NCBI RefSeq assembly: GCF_000403435.2 | Contig: NZ_KE159703.1 | Span: 62,001-126,000 of the forward strand | From: Oscillibacter sp. 1-3 | Lineage (GTDB): Bacteria; Bacillota; Clostridia; Oscillospirales; Oscillospiraceae | Length of the DNA: 64,000 nucleotides | Direction: 5' to 3' | Shown: positions 26,254 through 34,536 of the stretch, one piece after another | How the letters are laid out: each line of letters opens with the position of its first letter | How positions within the stretch are numbered: the stretch's first letter is position 1 | Notes under the pieces: model-generated | The model's database searches: none | The model's input: the letters and a program-made list of their open reading frames with translations, nothing else | What the model was told of the DNA's origin: nothing | Made by a program: the position numbers and the translations under genes

Positions 26254-27063
26254 ATGTATTTGGCTGATTACCACATGCACTCCCGTATCTCCCCGGACGC
26301 AAAATATCCCATGGTGGAGATGGCGGAGGCAGCTCTGCGGGCGGGGATGGACGAGATTTGCTTTACCGACCATATGGAGCCCGTGGCCTGGAATGGCCGG
26401 GACCCCATCGAGTTCTACGACTGGGACGCCCTCTCCCAGGAGTTCGCGGCCGCGCAGGCGGCAGTGGGGGACCGCATCCGGCTGCGCCTGGGCATTGAAC
26501 TGGGGGAGGCCATCCTGGACCTGCCCCGCACCGCCGGGCTGATGAAGGGGGCGCCGGAGCTGGACTTCATGATCGGCTCCACCCATATCCTCTCGGAGCG
26601 GTTCGACTTTGTGGATATGTATTTCTTCCACCCGAAGGACGAAGAGGAGGCCCTGCTGGGCATCACCGACTATCTGGCGCTTGTAAAACGGGAGGCGGAA
26701 TGGGGCCAGTTCGACGTGCTGGGGCACCTGACTCTGCCTCTGCGGTATCTCAACGAGAACCAGGGCTTCCACCTGAGCTTCGACAGCTTCGAGGCGGAGG
26801 TGGAGGACATTCTCCGCACCGCAATCCGGAACGGCTGCGGCATTGAGCTGAACACCAACCGGGGCAACACACCCCTGCCGGACGAGAAATGGCTGCGGAT
26901 GTACCGCGATCTGGGCGGCGAGATCATCACCCTGGGCAGCGACGCCCATACGCCGGAGTTTGCCGGCTGCGTCATCCGGGAGCGGCAGGTGCTGCTGCGC
27001 CAGTGCGGATTCACCAAATTCTGCACCTTTGAAAAGCGCCGGCCCATCTGGCACGACCTGTGA
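26254..27063 (+). CDS. PHP-domain phosphatase, histidinol-phosphatase (HisJ) family
   Basis: The 269-residue protein starts YLADYHMHSRISPDAKYPM, the PHP motif I (HxH). It continues with CFTDHMEP (motif II), LGIELGEAI, and FDVLGHLTLP and DAHTPE metal-binding segments. HisJ removes phosphate from histidinol phosphate in histidine synthesis. No other his gene is nearby, so another phosphoester substrate cannot be excluded. It lies 10 bp after dnaJ and could be read with it. Confidence 0.78.
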   Translation: MYLADYHMHSRISPDAKYPMVEMAEAALRAGMDEICFTDHMEPVAWNGRDPIEFYDWDALSQEFAAAQAAVGDRIRLRLGIELGEAILDLPRTAGLMKGAPELDFMIGSTHILSERFDFVDMYFFHPKDEEEALLGITDYLALVKREAEWGQFDVLGHLTLPLRYLNENQGFHLSFDSFEAEVEDILRTAIRNGCGIELNTNRGNTPLPDEKWLRMYRDLGGEIITLGSDAHTPEFAGCVIRERQVLLRQCGFTKFCTFEKRRPIWHDL

Positions 27064-27082
27064 GGGAAATGCCGGAAACGTA

Positions 27083-27111
27083 TTGATTTTTTTGACGAAT
27101 CAATATACAAT
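27083..27111 (+). promoter_or_regulatory. Promoter of rpiB
   Basis: TTGATT (27083-27088), a 17-bp spacer and TACAAT (27106-27111) lie 31 bp before the rpiB start. Confidence 0.6.
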
Positions 27112-27142
27112 AAGAAAACACAACAGACAGGAGGATGTCACC

Positions 27143-27580
27143 ATGAAAATAGCGCTGGGCTGCGACCACGGCGGCTATGAGCTGAAACAATACATCATCC
27201 AGGTCCTGGAGAAGCTGGGCCACACCTGTGAGGACTTTGGCTGCGATTCTCTGGACAGCTGCGACTATCCCGACTTCGGCGCGGCGGCGGCCCGGGCCGT
27301 GGCGGAGGGCAAATGCGACCGGGGCATTGTGATCTGCACCACCGGCATCGGCATCTCCATCGCCGCCAACAAGATCAAAGGCATCCGCTGCGCCCACTGC
27401 GCCGACTGCCTCCAGGCAGAGCTGACCCGCCGCCACAACAACGCCAACATGATGGCCATCGGCGCGGGCTTCACCGGCAAGAACATGGCCGAGCGCATGG
27501 TGGAGGTCTTTCTCTCCACGGAGTTTGAGGGCGGACGCCACGCCCGCCGGGTGGATAAGATCATGGCTCTGGAGGGCTGA
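27143..27580 (+). CDS. rpiB: Ribose-5-phosphate isomerase B
   Basis: The 145-residue protein has the RpiB/LacAB fold: MKIALGCDHGGYELK with His9, the catalytic Cys65 in GIVICTTGIGISIAANKIKGIRCA, and RRHNNANMMAIGAG near the end. It interconverts ribose-5-phosphate and ribulose-5-phosphate in the pentose phosphate pathway, though allose-6-phosphate or galactose-6-phosphate isomerases share the fold. AGGAGG precedes the ATG. Confidence 0.92.
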   Translation: MKIALGCDHGGYELKQYIIQVLEKLGHTCEDFGCDSLDSCDYPDFGAAAARAVAEGKCDRGIVICTTGIGISIAANKIKGIRCAHCADCLQAELTRRHNNANMMAIGAGFTGKNMAERMVEVFLSTEFEGGRHARRVDKIMALEG

Positions 27581-27624
27581 CCTGTTTTACGGCAGTTTTC
27601 GGCAAATTTGCGAAGAGGAGGGAG

Positions 27625-28701
27625 ATGCCATTGGCCAGAGGGTACCGCACCTACCGGGGCCGGACCTCCAAGGGAAAAGTCGCCTTAGCCGTGCTCCTGG
27701 TATTCATCATTTTGGCGGCGCTGAGCGCACTGGCCATGCAGCGCTATATCGCCTACGACGAAAACGGCACACCCTTCTTTCGCCTGCCGGAGCGGCAGAC
27801 GGACCCGGCGCCGGAGCCGGAGGTCCCGCCCGTCCAGGTGCCGGAGCCTGCGGACAGTCTGGAGATTGTCGTGCCGGAGCCGGAGGTCGCGCCTGTCTTT
27901 CAGGTATACTCCCTGACCGCCGCCCCGCTGACCCCGGCGGCCTGGGAGGCCGCCAAAGCGGAGATGGGGGATACCTTCGGCGGCGTGGTCGTCACCTTGA
28001 AGGACGCCGGAGGTTCTGTCTACTTTGCCTCCCAGACCGCCGCGGAGAAGGCGGTAAAGACCGTACAGGGCACCACGGAGGCCCTGGGCATGATTACCGG
28101 GGACGAGGAGCTGTATGCCATCGCCCGCTTCTCCTGCCTTCCGGACGCCTTCGCCCCCTATATGAACAACAACCCCATGGGCCTGAAAAACAAGACCAAC
28201 CGGAATATGTTCCGCAGCGGCGGCGTCACCTGGCTGGACCCCAGCCAGCCGGCCTCCCGGGCGTATCTGTGCGGCCTGGTGCGGGAGATTGCGGAGCTGG
28301 GCTTTGACGAGATTCTGCTGACGGATACCGGCTACCCCATCCAGGGGGAGCTGGATACCATCAACTACGGCTCCGACCCCATCGAAGGGAATCTGTCCCT
28401 GCTGTGGCAGGATCTTCTGCAAACGCTGGAGCCCTACGGCGTGAAGCTCTCTATGGAGCTTCCCGAGAGTGTGATCTCCGACGGCCAGGAGGCCGCCTCC
28501 GGTCTGGTGCTGGCCCGGGCCGTCAGCTGTGCGGACCGCGTGTACGCTGTGACGGAGCCAGGGCAGGCCGGAATTCTCTCCAATCTGGTGTTCCAGGCGG
28601 AGGCTGTGGCTGAGAATCGGGTCCAGGACTTCCTGCCGGAGCTGGCCGCGCCGGACCCCAGCTGGGACGGCCCCTTCCTGCTTCTGCCGGCGGCGGAATG
28701 A
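27625..28701 (+). CDS. Membrane-anchored putative glycoside hydrolase (DUF4015-like)
   Basis: The 358-residue protein has a basic N-terminus and one membrane anchor (residues about 18-38), a Pro/Glu-rich spacer (about 50-90), then a TIM-barrel-like domain. Matching segments are FGGVVVTLKDAGGSVYFAS, ARFSCLPDAFAPYMNNN, GGVTWLDPSQPASRAYLCGLVREIAELGFDEILLTDTGYP and LSMELPESV. This order fits the DUF4015 putative glycosyl hydrolases. The domain would lie outside the membrane and may act on cell-wall or capsular glycans. GAGGAGGGAG precedes the ATG. Confidence 0.65.
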   Translation: MPLARGYRTYRGRTSKGKVALAVLLVFIILAALSALAMQRYIAYDENGTPFFRLPERQTDPAPEPEVPPVQVPEPADSLEIVVPEPEVAPVFQVYSLTAAPLTPAAWEAAKAEMGDTFGGVVVTLKDAGGSVYFASQTAAEKAVKTVQGTTEALGMITGDEELYAIARFSCLPDAFAPYMNNNPMGLKNKTNRNMFRSGGVTWLDPSQPASRAYLCGLVREIAELGFDEILLTDTGYPIQGELDTINYGSDPIEGNLSLLWQDLLQTLEPYGVKLSMELPESVISDGQEAASGLVLARAVSCADRVYAVTEPGQAGILSNLVFQAEAVAENRVQDFLPELAAPDPSWDGPFLLLPAAE

Positions 28702-28704
28702 ACG

Positions 28705-28740
28705 AAAAAAAGACCGTGTCCAAAACGGACACGGTCTTTT
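28705..28740. terminator. Bidirectional terminator
   Basis: AAAAAAGACCGTGTCC pairs with its complement around an AAAA loop and ends in TCTTTT. It lies between the convergent genes ending at 28701 and 28744. Confidence 0.85.
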
Positions 28741-28743
28741 CAG

Positions 28744-30147
28744 TTACACCGGTTTTTCAAAGTAGAAAAAGGTCTCGTCCTCCCCGCTCCTGCGCATACA
28801 GGAGGAGAGCATCTTGAAGGAGGCCTGATTCTCCTTGTAGCACTTGGCCAGCACCCGGTTTAGCTGCACCCGGTACAGCCCCCAGTTGGCCACGGCGGCA
28901 AAGGCCTCGGTGCCGTAGCCGTGGCCGTCATAGGCCCTGTCGATGCGGCAGCCCAGCTCCGCGCCGCCCTGGTAGTCAAAGCGGTAGAGCACCGCCTCGC
29001 CGATGAGCTTTCCGTCCAGGCGGATGGCGAAGTTGACCGCCAGCCGATTCTCGAAGTCCCGCCGGGCCACGTCGAAGAAGCTCCGCTCCTCCACCGCCCC
29101 CCCCAGGCCGGCCACATCGTCATAGCCCCACCAGCGGTTTCGCTCCTGGTCCAGCACCAGGGCGTTGTAGGCGGGGATGTCCGCCTCTTCCAGGGCGGAG
29201 AGCGTCAGCCGCTCCGTCCTCAGCTCCGGGATGGACTTCACGTGGCTTAAAAGCTCGTTCTGAGGCTCAAAGCGGTACTTGGGCGCCAGCTTGGCCGGGC
29301 CATACTGGAGCTTGGAGGTGCGAAGGCCCCGGTCGGCGGCGTCGTCCTCCCGGTTAATCCACTGGCAGTCCCCGCCGAAGGCGCCCGCAAACTCCTGTAC
29401 CAAGGCGGGGTACACGCCGGTGTAGGAGTACAGCGCCTTCTCGATATGGATGATGAGGGTGTCCCCGCAGCGCTCCGCCAGGGAGATGGCAATGAGCCTG
29501 TCCCCGTCAAACATTCCCCCGGCGAGAAACCAGGGCTTGCCCGCCATTTTCAGCATCTTTTTCGCCAGGGCCAGCTCGTCCCGGGCCTTGGCGTTGTCTC
29601 CCTTGGGAAACTCCGCCTCGTAGTCCGTCCAAAAGCGGTCCACCGCGTCTCCGTCCGCCGCCGTCAGAGGGCGGAAGAGGGCCTCCGGCCACTGGGTGCG
29701 GAACTTCTTAATGTGGTTGCGCTGGCCGGAGTACCGCCGCCCGGTGAAGAACTGCAGGTCCTCCCGGTAATACACATAGTCCCGCCAGGTGCGGATGTTG
29801 CTGACCCGCACATAAGGATACCGGGCCAGGAGTCTGGCCGCTTTGCACTCCGGCACTACGGAGATCACCGGACACACGCCCTTTTCCAGACAGTAGGCCT
29901 CGATGGCGCTCAGGGCCGCGTCCTCGTCCCCCTCGGGGCCGGGGACCGGGTAGTCAAAGGCGGTCTGCCCGTCTATGGTGTTGCGGATCACCAGGCATCC
30001 GGCGATCTCCGCCCAGGCGGGGTGGAGGGTTTTGCGCCACATGAGCTTGGTGCCCACGGAGTACTCGCACAAACCGTAGCTGCAGTTTTGGTAATACCGC
30101 CGCAGCTTGGGCGCGTCCTGTTTTGTCACTGGCTTGAAGGTCTGCAT
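28744..30147 (-). CDS. Fusion of DUF2156/LPG-synthase-C-like domain with a RimJ/RimL-type GNAT acetyltransferase
   Basis: The 467-residue protein has two acyltransferase-fold halves. Residues 1 to about 300 match the DUF2156 pattern (YYQNCSYGLCEYSVGTKLMW, GRRYSGQRNHIKKF, GGMFDGDRLIAISLAERCGDTLIIHIEKALYSYTGVYPALVQEF, WINREDDAADRGLRTSKLQYGP). Residues about 310-467 form a GNAT domain (TERLTLSALEEADIPAYNAL, IGEAVLYRFDYQGGAELGCRIDRAYDGHGYGTEAF). DUF2156 relatives transfer aminoacyl groups to lipids or act as unknown acyltransferases. The substrates of this fusion are unknown. The gene is monocistronic. Confidence 0.75.
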   Translation of the reverse strand: MQTFKPVTKQDAPKLRRYYQNCSYGLCEYSVGTKLMWRKTLHPAWAEIAGCLVIRNTIDGQTAFDYPVPGPEGDEDAALSAIEAYCLEKGVCPVISVVPECKAARLLARYPYVRVSNIRTWRDYVYYREDLQFFTGRRYSGQRNHIKKFRTQWPEALFRPLTAADGDAVDRFWTDYEAEFPKGDNAKARDELALAKKMLKMAGKPWFLAGGMFDGDRLIAISLAERCGDTLIIHIEKALYSYTGVYPALVQEFAGAFGGDCQWINREDDAADRGLRTSKLQYGPAKLAPKYRFEPQNELLSHVKSIPELRTERLTLSALEEADIPAYNALVLDQERNRWWGYDDVAGLGGAVEERSFFDVARRDFENRLAVNFAIRLDGKLIGEAVLYRFDYQGGAELGCRIDRAYDGHGYGTEAFAAVANWGLYRVQLNRVLAKCYKENQASFKMLSSCMRRSGEDETFFYFEKPV

Positions 30148-30209
30148 AAGTCACCTGTTCTCTCTGTAAACTGCACCGCCGGAGGCGGCGTGCGGACCCG
30201 GGCGGACGG

Positions 30210-30238
30210 TTGACAGCGTCCGTCTTCCGGGGTAAAAT
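30210..30238 (+). promoter_or_regulatory. Promoter of the 76-residue membrane protein gene
   Basis: TTGACA (30210-30215), a 17-bp spacer and TAAAAT (30233-30238) lie 30 bp before the ATG. Confidence 0.75.
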
Positions 30239-30268
30239 ACGGATAGCTTGGCAAAGGAGGCGCCTTTT

Positions 30269-30499
30269 ATGAAGCGCACGCTGATCGGCGGATTTTTCAC
30301 CATGCTGGGGAGCTTTTGGTGCATGTTCATTCTCCTGTATATCCAGGACCGCATGGTCACCAGCTGGCACACTCCGCCCGGCCGTGTCATTACGACCCTG
30401 GGGGAGACCCATATGGGGATTCCCTTCCTTTTGGCGGCCGCGCTGGCCGCGGTGGGTCTTGCGATTCTGATCCGGGAGTATTTTCGGAAGGAGAGCTGA
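30269..30499 (+). CDS. Small two-helix membrane protein
   Basis: The protein has 76 residues with hydrophobic segments at about 5-26 and 50-68 and a basic C-terminus. A near-consensus promoter, AAGGAGG 9 bp before the ATG, and a terminator after the stop support a real, separately transcribed gene. No family is recognised. Confidence 0.65.
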   Translation: MKRTLIGGFFTMLGSFWCMFILLYIQDRMVTSWHTPPGRVITTLGETHMGIPFLLAAALAAVGLAILIREYFRKES

Positions 30500-30514
30500 C
30501 TGCCGCCTCTCGTC

Positions 30515-30545
30515 AAAAAGGAGAAGGCTCTGCCTTCTCCTTTTT
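30515..30545. terminator. Bidirectional terminator
   Basis: AAAAAGGAGAAGGC-TCT-GCCTTCTCCTTTTT, a perfect 14-bp stem flanked by A and T runs, lies between the convergent small membrane protein gene and mreB. Confidence 0.9.
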
Positions 30546-30547
30546 CG

Positions 30548-31567
30548 TCAGTTCATCTGCCTGCGGCGGGAGATATTCATGGTGCCGTCCTGGAGGGAGT
30601 TCAGGTCCGCCAGGCTCTTGCCCGTGCCCAAGGCCACGCAGCTGATGGCCTCCTCGGCGATGATGGCGTGAATGCCGGTGCGGGCGGTGACCAGCTTGTC
30701 AAAGCCGGAGACCAGGCTGCCGCCGCCGGTCATGACGATGCCGTTGGTGGAGATGTCCGCCACCAGCTCCGGCGGCGTGCGCTCCAGCACGGAGTGAATG
30801 GCCTCCATGATCCGCTCCACCGGCTCCTCGAAGGCGTCCATCATCTCCGTGGAGCTGACGGTGACCACTTTGGGAAGGCCCGTGAGAAGGCAGCGGCCCT
30901 TCACATCCATGGTCTCCTCCTCCTCCTTGGGGAAGACGCAGCCAATTTGCTTTTTCATCTCCTCGGCGGTGCGCTCGCCCACCAACAGGTTGTGCTTGCG
31001 GCGCATATACTTCACCACAGCCTCGTTGAGCTGGTCGCCGGCGATCTTGATGGAGGCGGACTCCACCACGCCGGAGAGGGAGATGACGGCGATGTCCGCC
31101 GTGCCGCCGCCGATGTCCACCACCATGTGGCCGTCGGGCTGGGTGATGTCGATGCCGGCGCCGATGGCGGCCGCCACGGGCTCCTCAATGAGGTAGACCT
31201 TCCGGGCCCCAGCCTGAATGCCCGCGTCCACCACGGCGCGTTCTTCAACCTCCGTAATGCCGGAGGGGATGCAGATCAGCACCCGGGGACGGAAGAAAGA
31301 CACGCCCGCCACCTTGTGAATGAACTCCCGGAGCATCCGCTCTGTCATGTCGTAGTCGGAGATGACGCCCTCCCGCAGGGGGCGGATGGCCACAATGTTG
31401 CCGGGGGTCCGGCCCAGCATGGCCTGGGCCTCGGCGCCCACCTTCAGGAGCTTGCCCGTGTTCTTGTCCAGCGCCACCACAGAGGGCTCGTTCAAAACAA
31501 TGCCTTTGCCCTTGACATATACCAAAACCGAAGCGGTTCCCAGGTCGATACCAATATCTTTTCCCAT
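30548..31567 (-). CDS. mreB: Rod shape-determining protein MreB (actin homologue)
   Basis: The 339-residue protein opens KDIGIDLGTASVLVYVKGKGIVLNEPSVVAL and has the actin-fold ATP-binding segments VVDIGGGTADIAVISL and GIVMTGGGSLVSGFDKL. MreB filaments guide elongasome peptidoglycan synthesis under the membrane. It is single here, without mreC/mreD next to it, so it may be the Mbl or MreBH-like paralogue. Naming is by family. Confidence 0.92.
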   Translation of the reverse strand: MGKDIGIDLGTASVLVYVKGKGIVLNEPSVVALDKNTGKLLKVGAEAQAMLGRTPGNIVAIRPLREGVISDYDMTERMLREFIHKVAGVSFFRPRVLICIPSGITEVEERAVVDAGIQAGARKVYLIEEPVAAAIGAGIDITQPDGHMVVDIGGGTADIAVISLSGVVESASIKIAGDQLNEAVVKYMRRKHNLLVGERTAEEMKKQIGCVFPKEEEETMDVKGRCLLTGLPKVVTVSSTEMMDAFEEPVERIMEAIHSVLERTPPELVADISTNGIVMTGGGSLVSGFDKLVTARTGIHAIIAEEAISCVALGTGKSLADLNSLQDGTMNISRRRQMN

Positions 31568-31750
31568 GGATTTACCTCACCTCATGCTCTTTCTATCTTA
31601 TTATAAACGGTTTTTCCGCAAACAATCACAATACAAGCTCTATTATACTGGCAGTTTCTGTCGATTGCAACCCCATTCTTCTCCGAAATTGTAAACCTTT
31701 TTCTCCGGACAGTGCCGGAATTTGGTGAAAACAGGGCAAGGGGAATTCAC

Positions 31751-31914
31751 TAGGCCATGTTTGAAAAATGGCGGAATGCCCAACGGCGAGAGATATTTTC
31801 GCCAATCAAGGCAAATTTTAGCAGACGGGCTGACGCCCGGCAAGAACATTTAACGCAGAGCGGCGGAAAAAAATCCACCGTTTGGGCGTTTTGACTTTTT
31901 TCAAACAAGGCCTA
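31751..31914. repeat. 164-bp MITE-like element, copy 1
   Basis: The ends TAGGCCATGTTTGAAAAA and TTTTTCAAACAAGGCCTA are an 18-bp inverted repeat with one mismatch. Similarity between the arms continues imperfectly for about 44 bp. Both ends carry TA, which may be a target duplication as in Tc1/mariner-type MITEs. No ORF is inside. Two other 164-bp copies lie at 55284-55447 and 57437-57600. Its right end supplies the stop codon of comF. The rest of the 31568-31750 gap is AT-richer, holds the mreB promoter region and shows no gene. Confidence 0.85.
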
Positions 31915-32595
31915 AAGGGTTCCAAGCTGTCTGTCCGGGGCGTCATGCCTGCCCGGAGGAGTCCGTGCCGCCGCCGCGCAGACCACTGTCTCCGCCCCGG
32001 CATCCAGCAGGACGGCAGCGCACTGGCCCAGCGTGGCCCCGGTGGTGCAGATGTCGTCCACCAGCAGTATCCGGCGGCCCCGGCAGTCCCCCGCAGCCCG
32101 GTAGACGCCCTTGACATTTTCCCGCCGGGACTCTCCGTCCGTCAGACCGGATTGGGCGGGGTTGTCCCGGACCTTCTCCAGCAGCCGCTCCGGGTGGGCG
32201 TCCCACCGGCGGCAGGCCCCGCGGGCCAGCAGCTCCGCCTGGTCGTAGCCCCGTCTCCGCAGGCGCTTCCGGCTCACCGGCACCCAGGTAACGGTGTCGA
32301 ACTCCCCGGAGAGCCGCTCCGCGGCGCATTGGGCGATGAGCCCGCCCAGCGGGTCCGCCGCCCCGGCGGCGCCCTGAAATTTGAACCGCAGCAGGCCCTG
32401 GCGGGCAGCGCCCTCGTACCACAGCGGCGCGGCGCACCGCAGAGCGCCGGGGAGCTCCCAGAGGCTGTCGGCCTCCGCTGTCCAGGGGAGGGAGGAGGCG
32501 CATCCGGCGCAGACGCCGGGACGGTCCAGCACCCGGCCGCAGAAGGGGCACCGGGGCGGGAAGAGCAGGTCCAAAACCCGCTCCAGGGCCCTCAC
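31912..32595 (-). CDS. comF: ComF family phosphoribosyltransferase-like competence protein
   Basis: The 227-residue protein has a zinc-ribbon start (PPRCPFCGRVLDRPGVCAGC, residues about 13-32), a central WVPVSRKRLRRRGYDQAELLARG block, and the PRPP-loop ILLVDDICTTGATLGQCA at about 175-192. ComF supports DNA uptake in naturally competent bacteria, although many carriers are not known to be competent. The stop codon TAG is formed by the terminal bases of the adjacent 164-bp repeat. The last dozen residues may therefore be altered relative to an ancestral C-terminus. The start overlaps the XRE stop by 4 bp. Confidence 0.87.
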   Translation of the reverse strand: MRALERVLDLLFPPRCPFCGRVLDRPGVCAGCASSLPWTAEADSLWELPGALRCAAPLWYEGAARQGLLRFKFQGAAGAADPLGGLIAQCAAERLSGEFDTVTWVPVSRKRLRRRGYDQAELLARGACRRWDAHPERLLEKVRDNPAQSGLTDGESRRENVKGVYRAAGDCRGRRILLVDDICTTGATLGQCAAVLLDAGAETVVCAAAARTPPGRHDAPDRQLGTL

Positions 32596-32846
32596 GGCTG
32601 CCTCCGCTTTCTGGAGTAGGGGGTGGGGTCGTCGGTGAGGCCCACCAGGTAGTCCATGCTGACATTGTAGTATTCCGCCAGCTTGACCACTACATCCAAA
32701 GGAAACCGAGTGGTTCCAATTTCATATTGGGAATAGGTGTTCTGACTGACATGGAGAAATCTTGCGATTTGTTCCTGCGTCAGGCCCCGGTCGTTCCGAA
32801 TATCACGAATTCGACCATATCTTAAAATCTCCGTCCGCATATACAT
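32592..32846 (-). CDS. XRE family helix-turn-helix regulator
   Basis: The 84-residue protein has the HTH region IRDIRNDRGLTQEQIARFLHVSQNTYSQYEIGTTRFPLDVVVKLAEYYNVSMDYLVGLTDD, typical of small Cro/CI-like regulators. Start codons within 15 bp (TTG, GTG, two ATG) are all possible; ATG 32846 is used here. It precedes and overlaps comF by 4 bp, so it may control comF and itself. Two inverted repeats lie at and just upstream of the start. Confidence 0.8.
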   Translation of the reverse strand: MYMRTEILRYGRIRDIRNDRGLTQEQIARFLHVSQNTYSQYEIGTTRFPLDVVVKLAEYYNVSMDYLVGLTDDPTPYSRKRRQP

Positions 32847-32882
32847 CACCAAAGATGAGTATATGTATCTGAATTTCAGATA
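32838..32882 (-). promoter_or_regulatory. Promoter/operator region of the XRE-comF pair
   Basis: A perfect 17-bp palindrome TATCTGAATTTCAGATA (32866-32882) lies just upstream of a second inverted repeat CATATAC-N14-GTATATG (32838-32865) that overlaps the start codon region. On the minus strand the second repeat contains a TATACT -10-like hexamer. The layout suggests autorepression by the XRE protein. Confidence 0.5.
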
Positions 32883-33139
32883 TTTTGTTATATCGCATTT
32901 CTAGATGGATATGGGGGTTCCGTATCCGGTTATGGGCCAGGGTAATTTGTGCGCCGCTGGCGCCGCGAAGGGGGATTCAGCCACGATGATGGCTGGGCAC
33001 GATCTGCGCAGCCCTTGGCGGCTTTGCCGCTTAGGACTGTTCTCCCCTGCGAGAAAAAGAGCCGCCGGGCCCGGCGTGCCGACGTCCCGCCTCGTGGGGC
33101 GGATTCCAAAGGAACACCCCAGCCAAAGGAGGGGCTCAA
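32883..33139. other. Noncoding GC-rich stretch with many short hairpins
   Basis: No convincing gene is seen. Read on the minus strand it holds a series of stems: CCGCC-CCACGA-GGCGG, CGCCGGGCCCGGCG, GCGGC-AAA-GCCGC, AGCCA-TCATCG-TGGCT and GGCGCC-AGC-GGCGC. It could be a leader or small structured RNA, or repeat debris; no known RNA family could be matched. Confidence 0.3.
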
Positions 33140-34012
33140 TCATATGCCCCGCATATCAAATTCAGGCGTGTACTCCTCCCGGGCGGAGGTCCGCTCCTGC
33201 GTATAGCCGTCGGCAATTCCACAGTTGGCCATATACTCCGCCGCCGCGCGGTACTCCGCCCTCGTCACATGGCGGCCCAGACGCCCCTCCGCCCCGGGCT
33301 GGGGCGTGTACTGGCTCATGAGGGAGAACAGTACCTCCCCGGGGCGGAAGGTCTCCGCCACCCAGTCGATACAGCGCCGGGTGTTCTCCAGCTCCCCCGG
33401 CAGGATCAGGTGCCGGATCAGCACGCCGGATTTCAAGAGGCCGCCCTCCATTCGGTACGGTCCTGTCTGGCGAAACATCTCCAGAATGGCGGCGGAGGCC
33501 CGGTCAAAATAATCCGCCGCGCCGGAATACATCTCCGCCGGGCCCGGAAGGGCATATTTCAGGTCCGGCAGATACACCTGAACCCTGCCCTCCAGAAGCC
33601 GCAAAGTCTCCGGCTTTTCATACCCGCCGGAGTTCCACACCACCGGCACCGGCCAGGGCTCCTCCCCCAGGGCCTCCAGGATGGAGAGGGTGAAGTGGGT
33701 GGGGGTCACCAGGTCCAGACACGCCGCCCCCTGGGCGATCAGCTCATGGAAGATCTCCCGCAGGCGGGAAACCGTCACGGGCCTCCCCGCGCCCTCTTGG
33801 GAAATGGGGGCATTCTGGCAGAAGACGCACCGGAGATTGCAGCCGGAGAAGAACACCGTCCCGGCCCCGTGCTCTCCGGTGAGGCAGGGCTCCTCCCACC
33901 GGTGAAGCATGGCCCGGGCCGCCACGGGGAGGGCGGGCATGGCGCACACGCCGCCGGAGACGGTCTCCGTGCGTTTCGCGCCGCAGTTCCGGGGACAGAG
34001 GCGGCAGATCAT
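33140..34012 (-). CDS. Radical SAM protein, pyruvate formate-lyase activating enzyme-like (COG1313 type)
   Basis: The 290-residue protein starts MICRLCPRNCGAKRTE and has a radical SAM motif in FFSGCNLRCVFCQNAPISQ (CX3CX2C, residues about 58-65). Further segments are DLVTPTHFTL, WNSGGYEKPETL and VYLPDLKYA. The leading CxxCPxxC motif suggests an extra metal site. Members of this group are related to PflA, but their targets are mostly unknown. The start overlaps the next gene's stop by 4 bp, so it is the last gene of the mutY-led unit. Confidence 0.8.
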   Translation of the reverse strand: MICRLCPRNCGAKRTETVSGGVCAMPALPVAARAMLHRWEEPCLTGEHGAGTVFFSGCNLRCVFCQNAPISQEGAGRPVTVSRLREIFHELIAQGAACLDLVTPTHFTLSILEALGEEPWPVPVVWNSGGYEKPETLRLLEGRVQVYLPDLKYALPGPAEMYSGAADYFDRASAAILEMFRQTGPYRMEGGLLKSGVLIRHLILPGELENTRRCIDWVAETFRPGEVLFSLMSQYTPQPGAEGRLGRHVTRAEYRAAAEYMANCGIADGYTQERTSAREEYTPEFDMRGI

Positions 34013-34509
34013 GAGGGGTCCTCCTCTTTGTTCCTCTGGGTATCCCGGAAGTAACCCTCCAGCTCCTTCGCCTCGGGAGACTCCGGCCAGGTGTAGGGCT
34101 CGCTGACCCGCCGCATCCCCTTGGCGTCGATGACCATCTTCTCGCAGTCCCCGCAGTACCAGACCGTCTTATAAGTGGTAAAATCCCCTTCGTCATCTAC
34201 CCGCAGACTGCGCTCCCGCACCTCTTTGGGTGGACCGATCCAGGCGGCCCTGGCGGTAAGGAACCCCGGCCTCCAGGTGATCGCGTCCCGGCCCCCCGGG
34301 AAGTAGCCCCGCTCCATCTCCCTCCCGCACCAGGGGCAGACCTCCTTGGGCTGAGCCTCCAGCTCCGCCTGCTTGGCGGCGGCTCTGGCCTTGCGCTCCT
34401 CGTTCCAGTCCCGCAGGGTGTCCAGCGGGTTCTCTATGGGCTCCCGCTTGGCCCGCTCTTTGGCGGGGGTCACGTCCCAGGGGTCCTCGCTTTTTTTCCA
34501 AAATGGCAT
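34009..34509 (-). CDS. DUF6487-like zinc-ribbon protein, paralogue 2
   Basis: The 166-residue protein begins MPFWKKSEDPWDVTPAKE, then a charged helix, then CPWCGREMERGYFPGGRDAITWRPGFL and later TVWYCGDCEKMVID. The two CxxC pairs probably bind one zinc. The pattern CPWCG.EM..G....W fits the DUF6487 group. It is clearly a duplicate of the gene at 34537 (same opening motif, linker and CxxC spacing). Function unknown. Confidence 0.65.
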   Translation of the reverse strand: MPFWKKSEDPWDVTPAKERAKREPIENPLDTLRDWNEERKARAAAKQAELEAQPKEVCPWCGREMERGYFPGGRDAITWRPGFLTARAAWIGPPKEVRERSLRVDDEGDFTTYKTVWYCGDCEKMVIDAKGMRRVSEPYTWPESPEAKELEGYFRDTQRNKEEDPS

Positions 34510-34536
34510 TTGCGGTTGCCTCCTTCTCGCCTGTAT

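Noticed and set aside
32883..33139. 6S RNA, tmRNA or RNase P RNA
   Set aside because: The stretch is hairpin-rich, but none of the conserved core sequences of these RNAs could be recognised.
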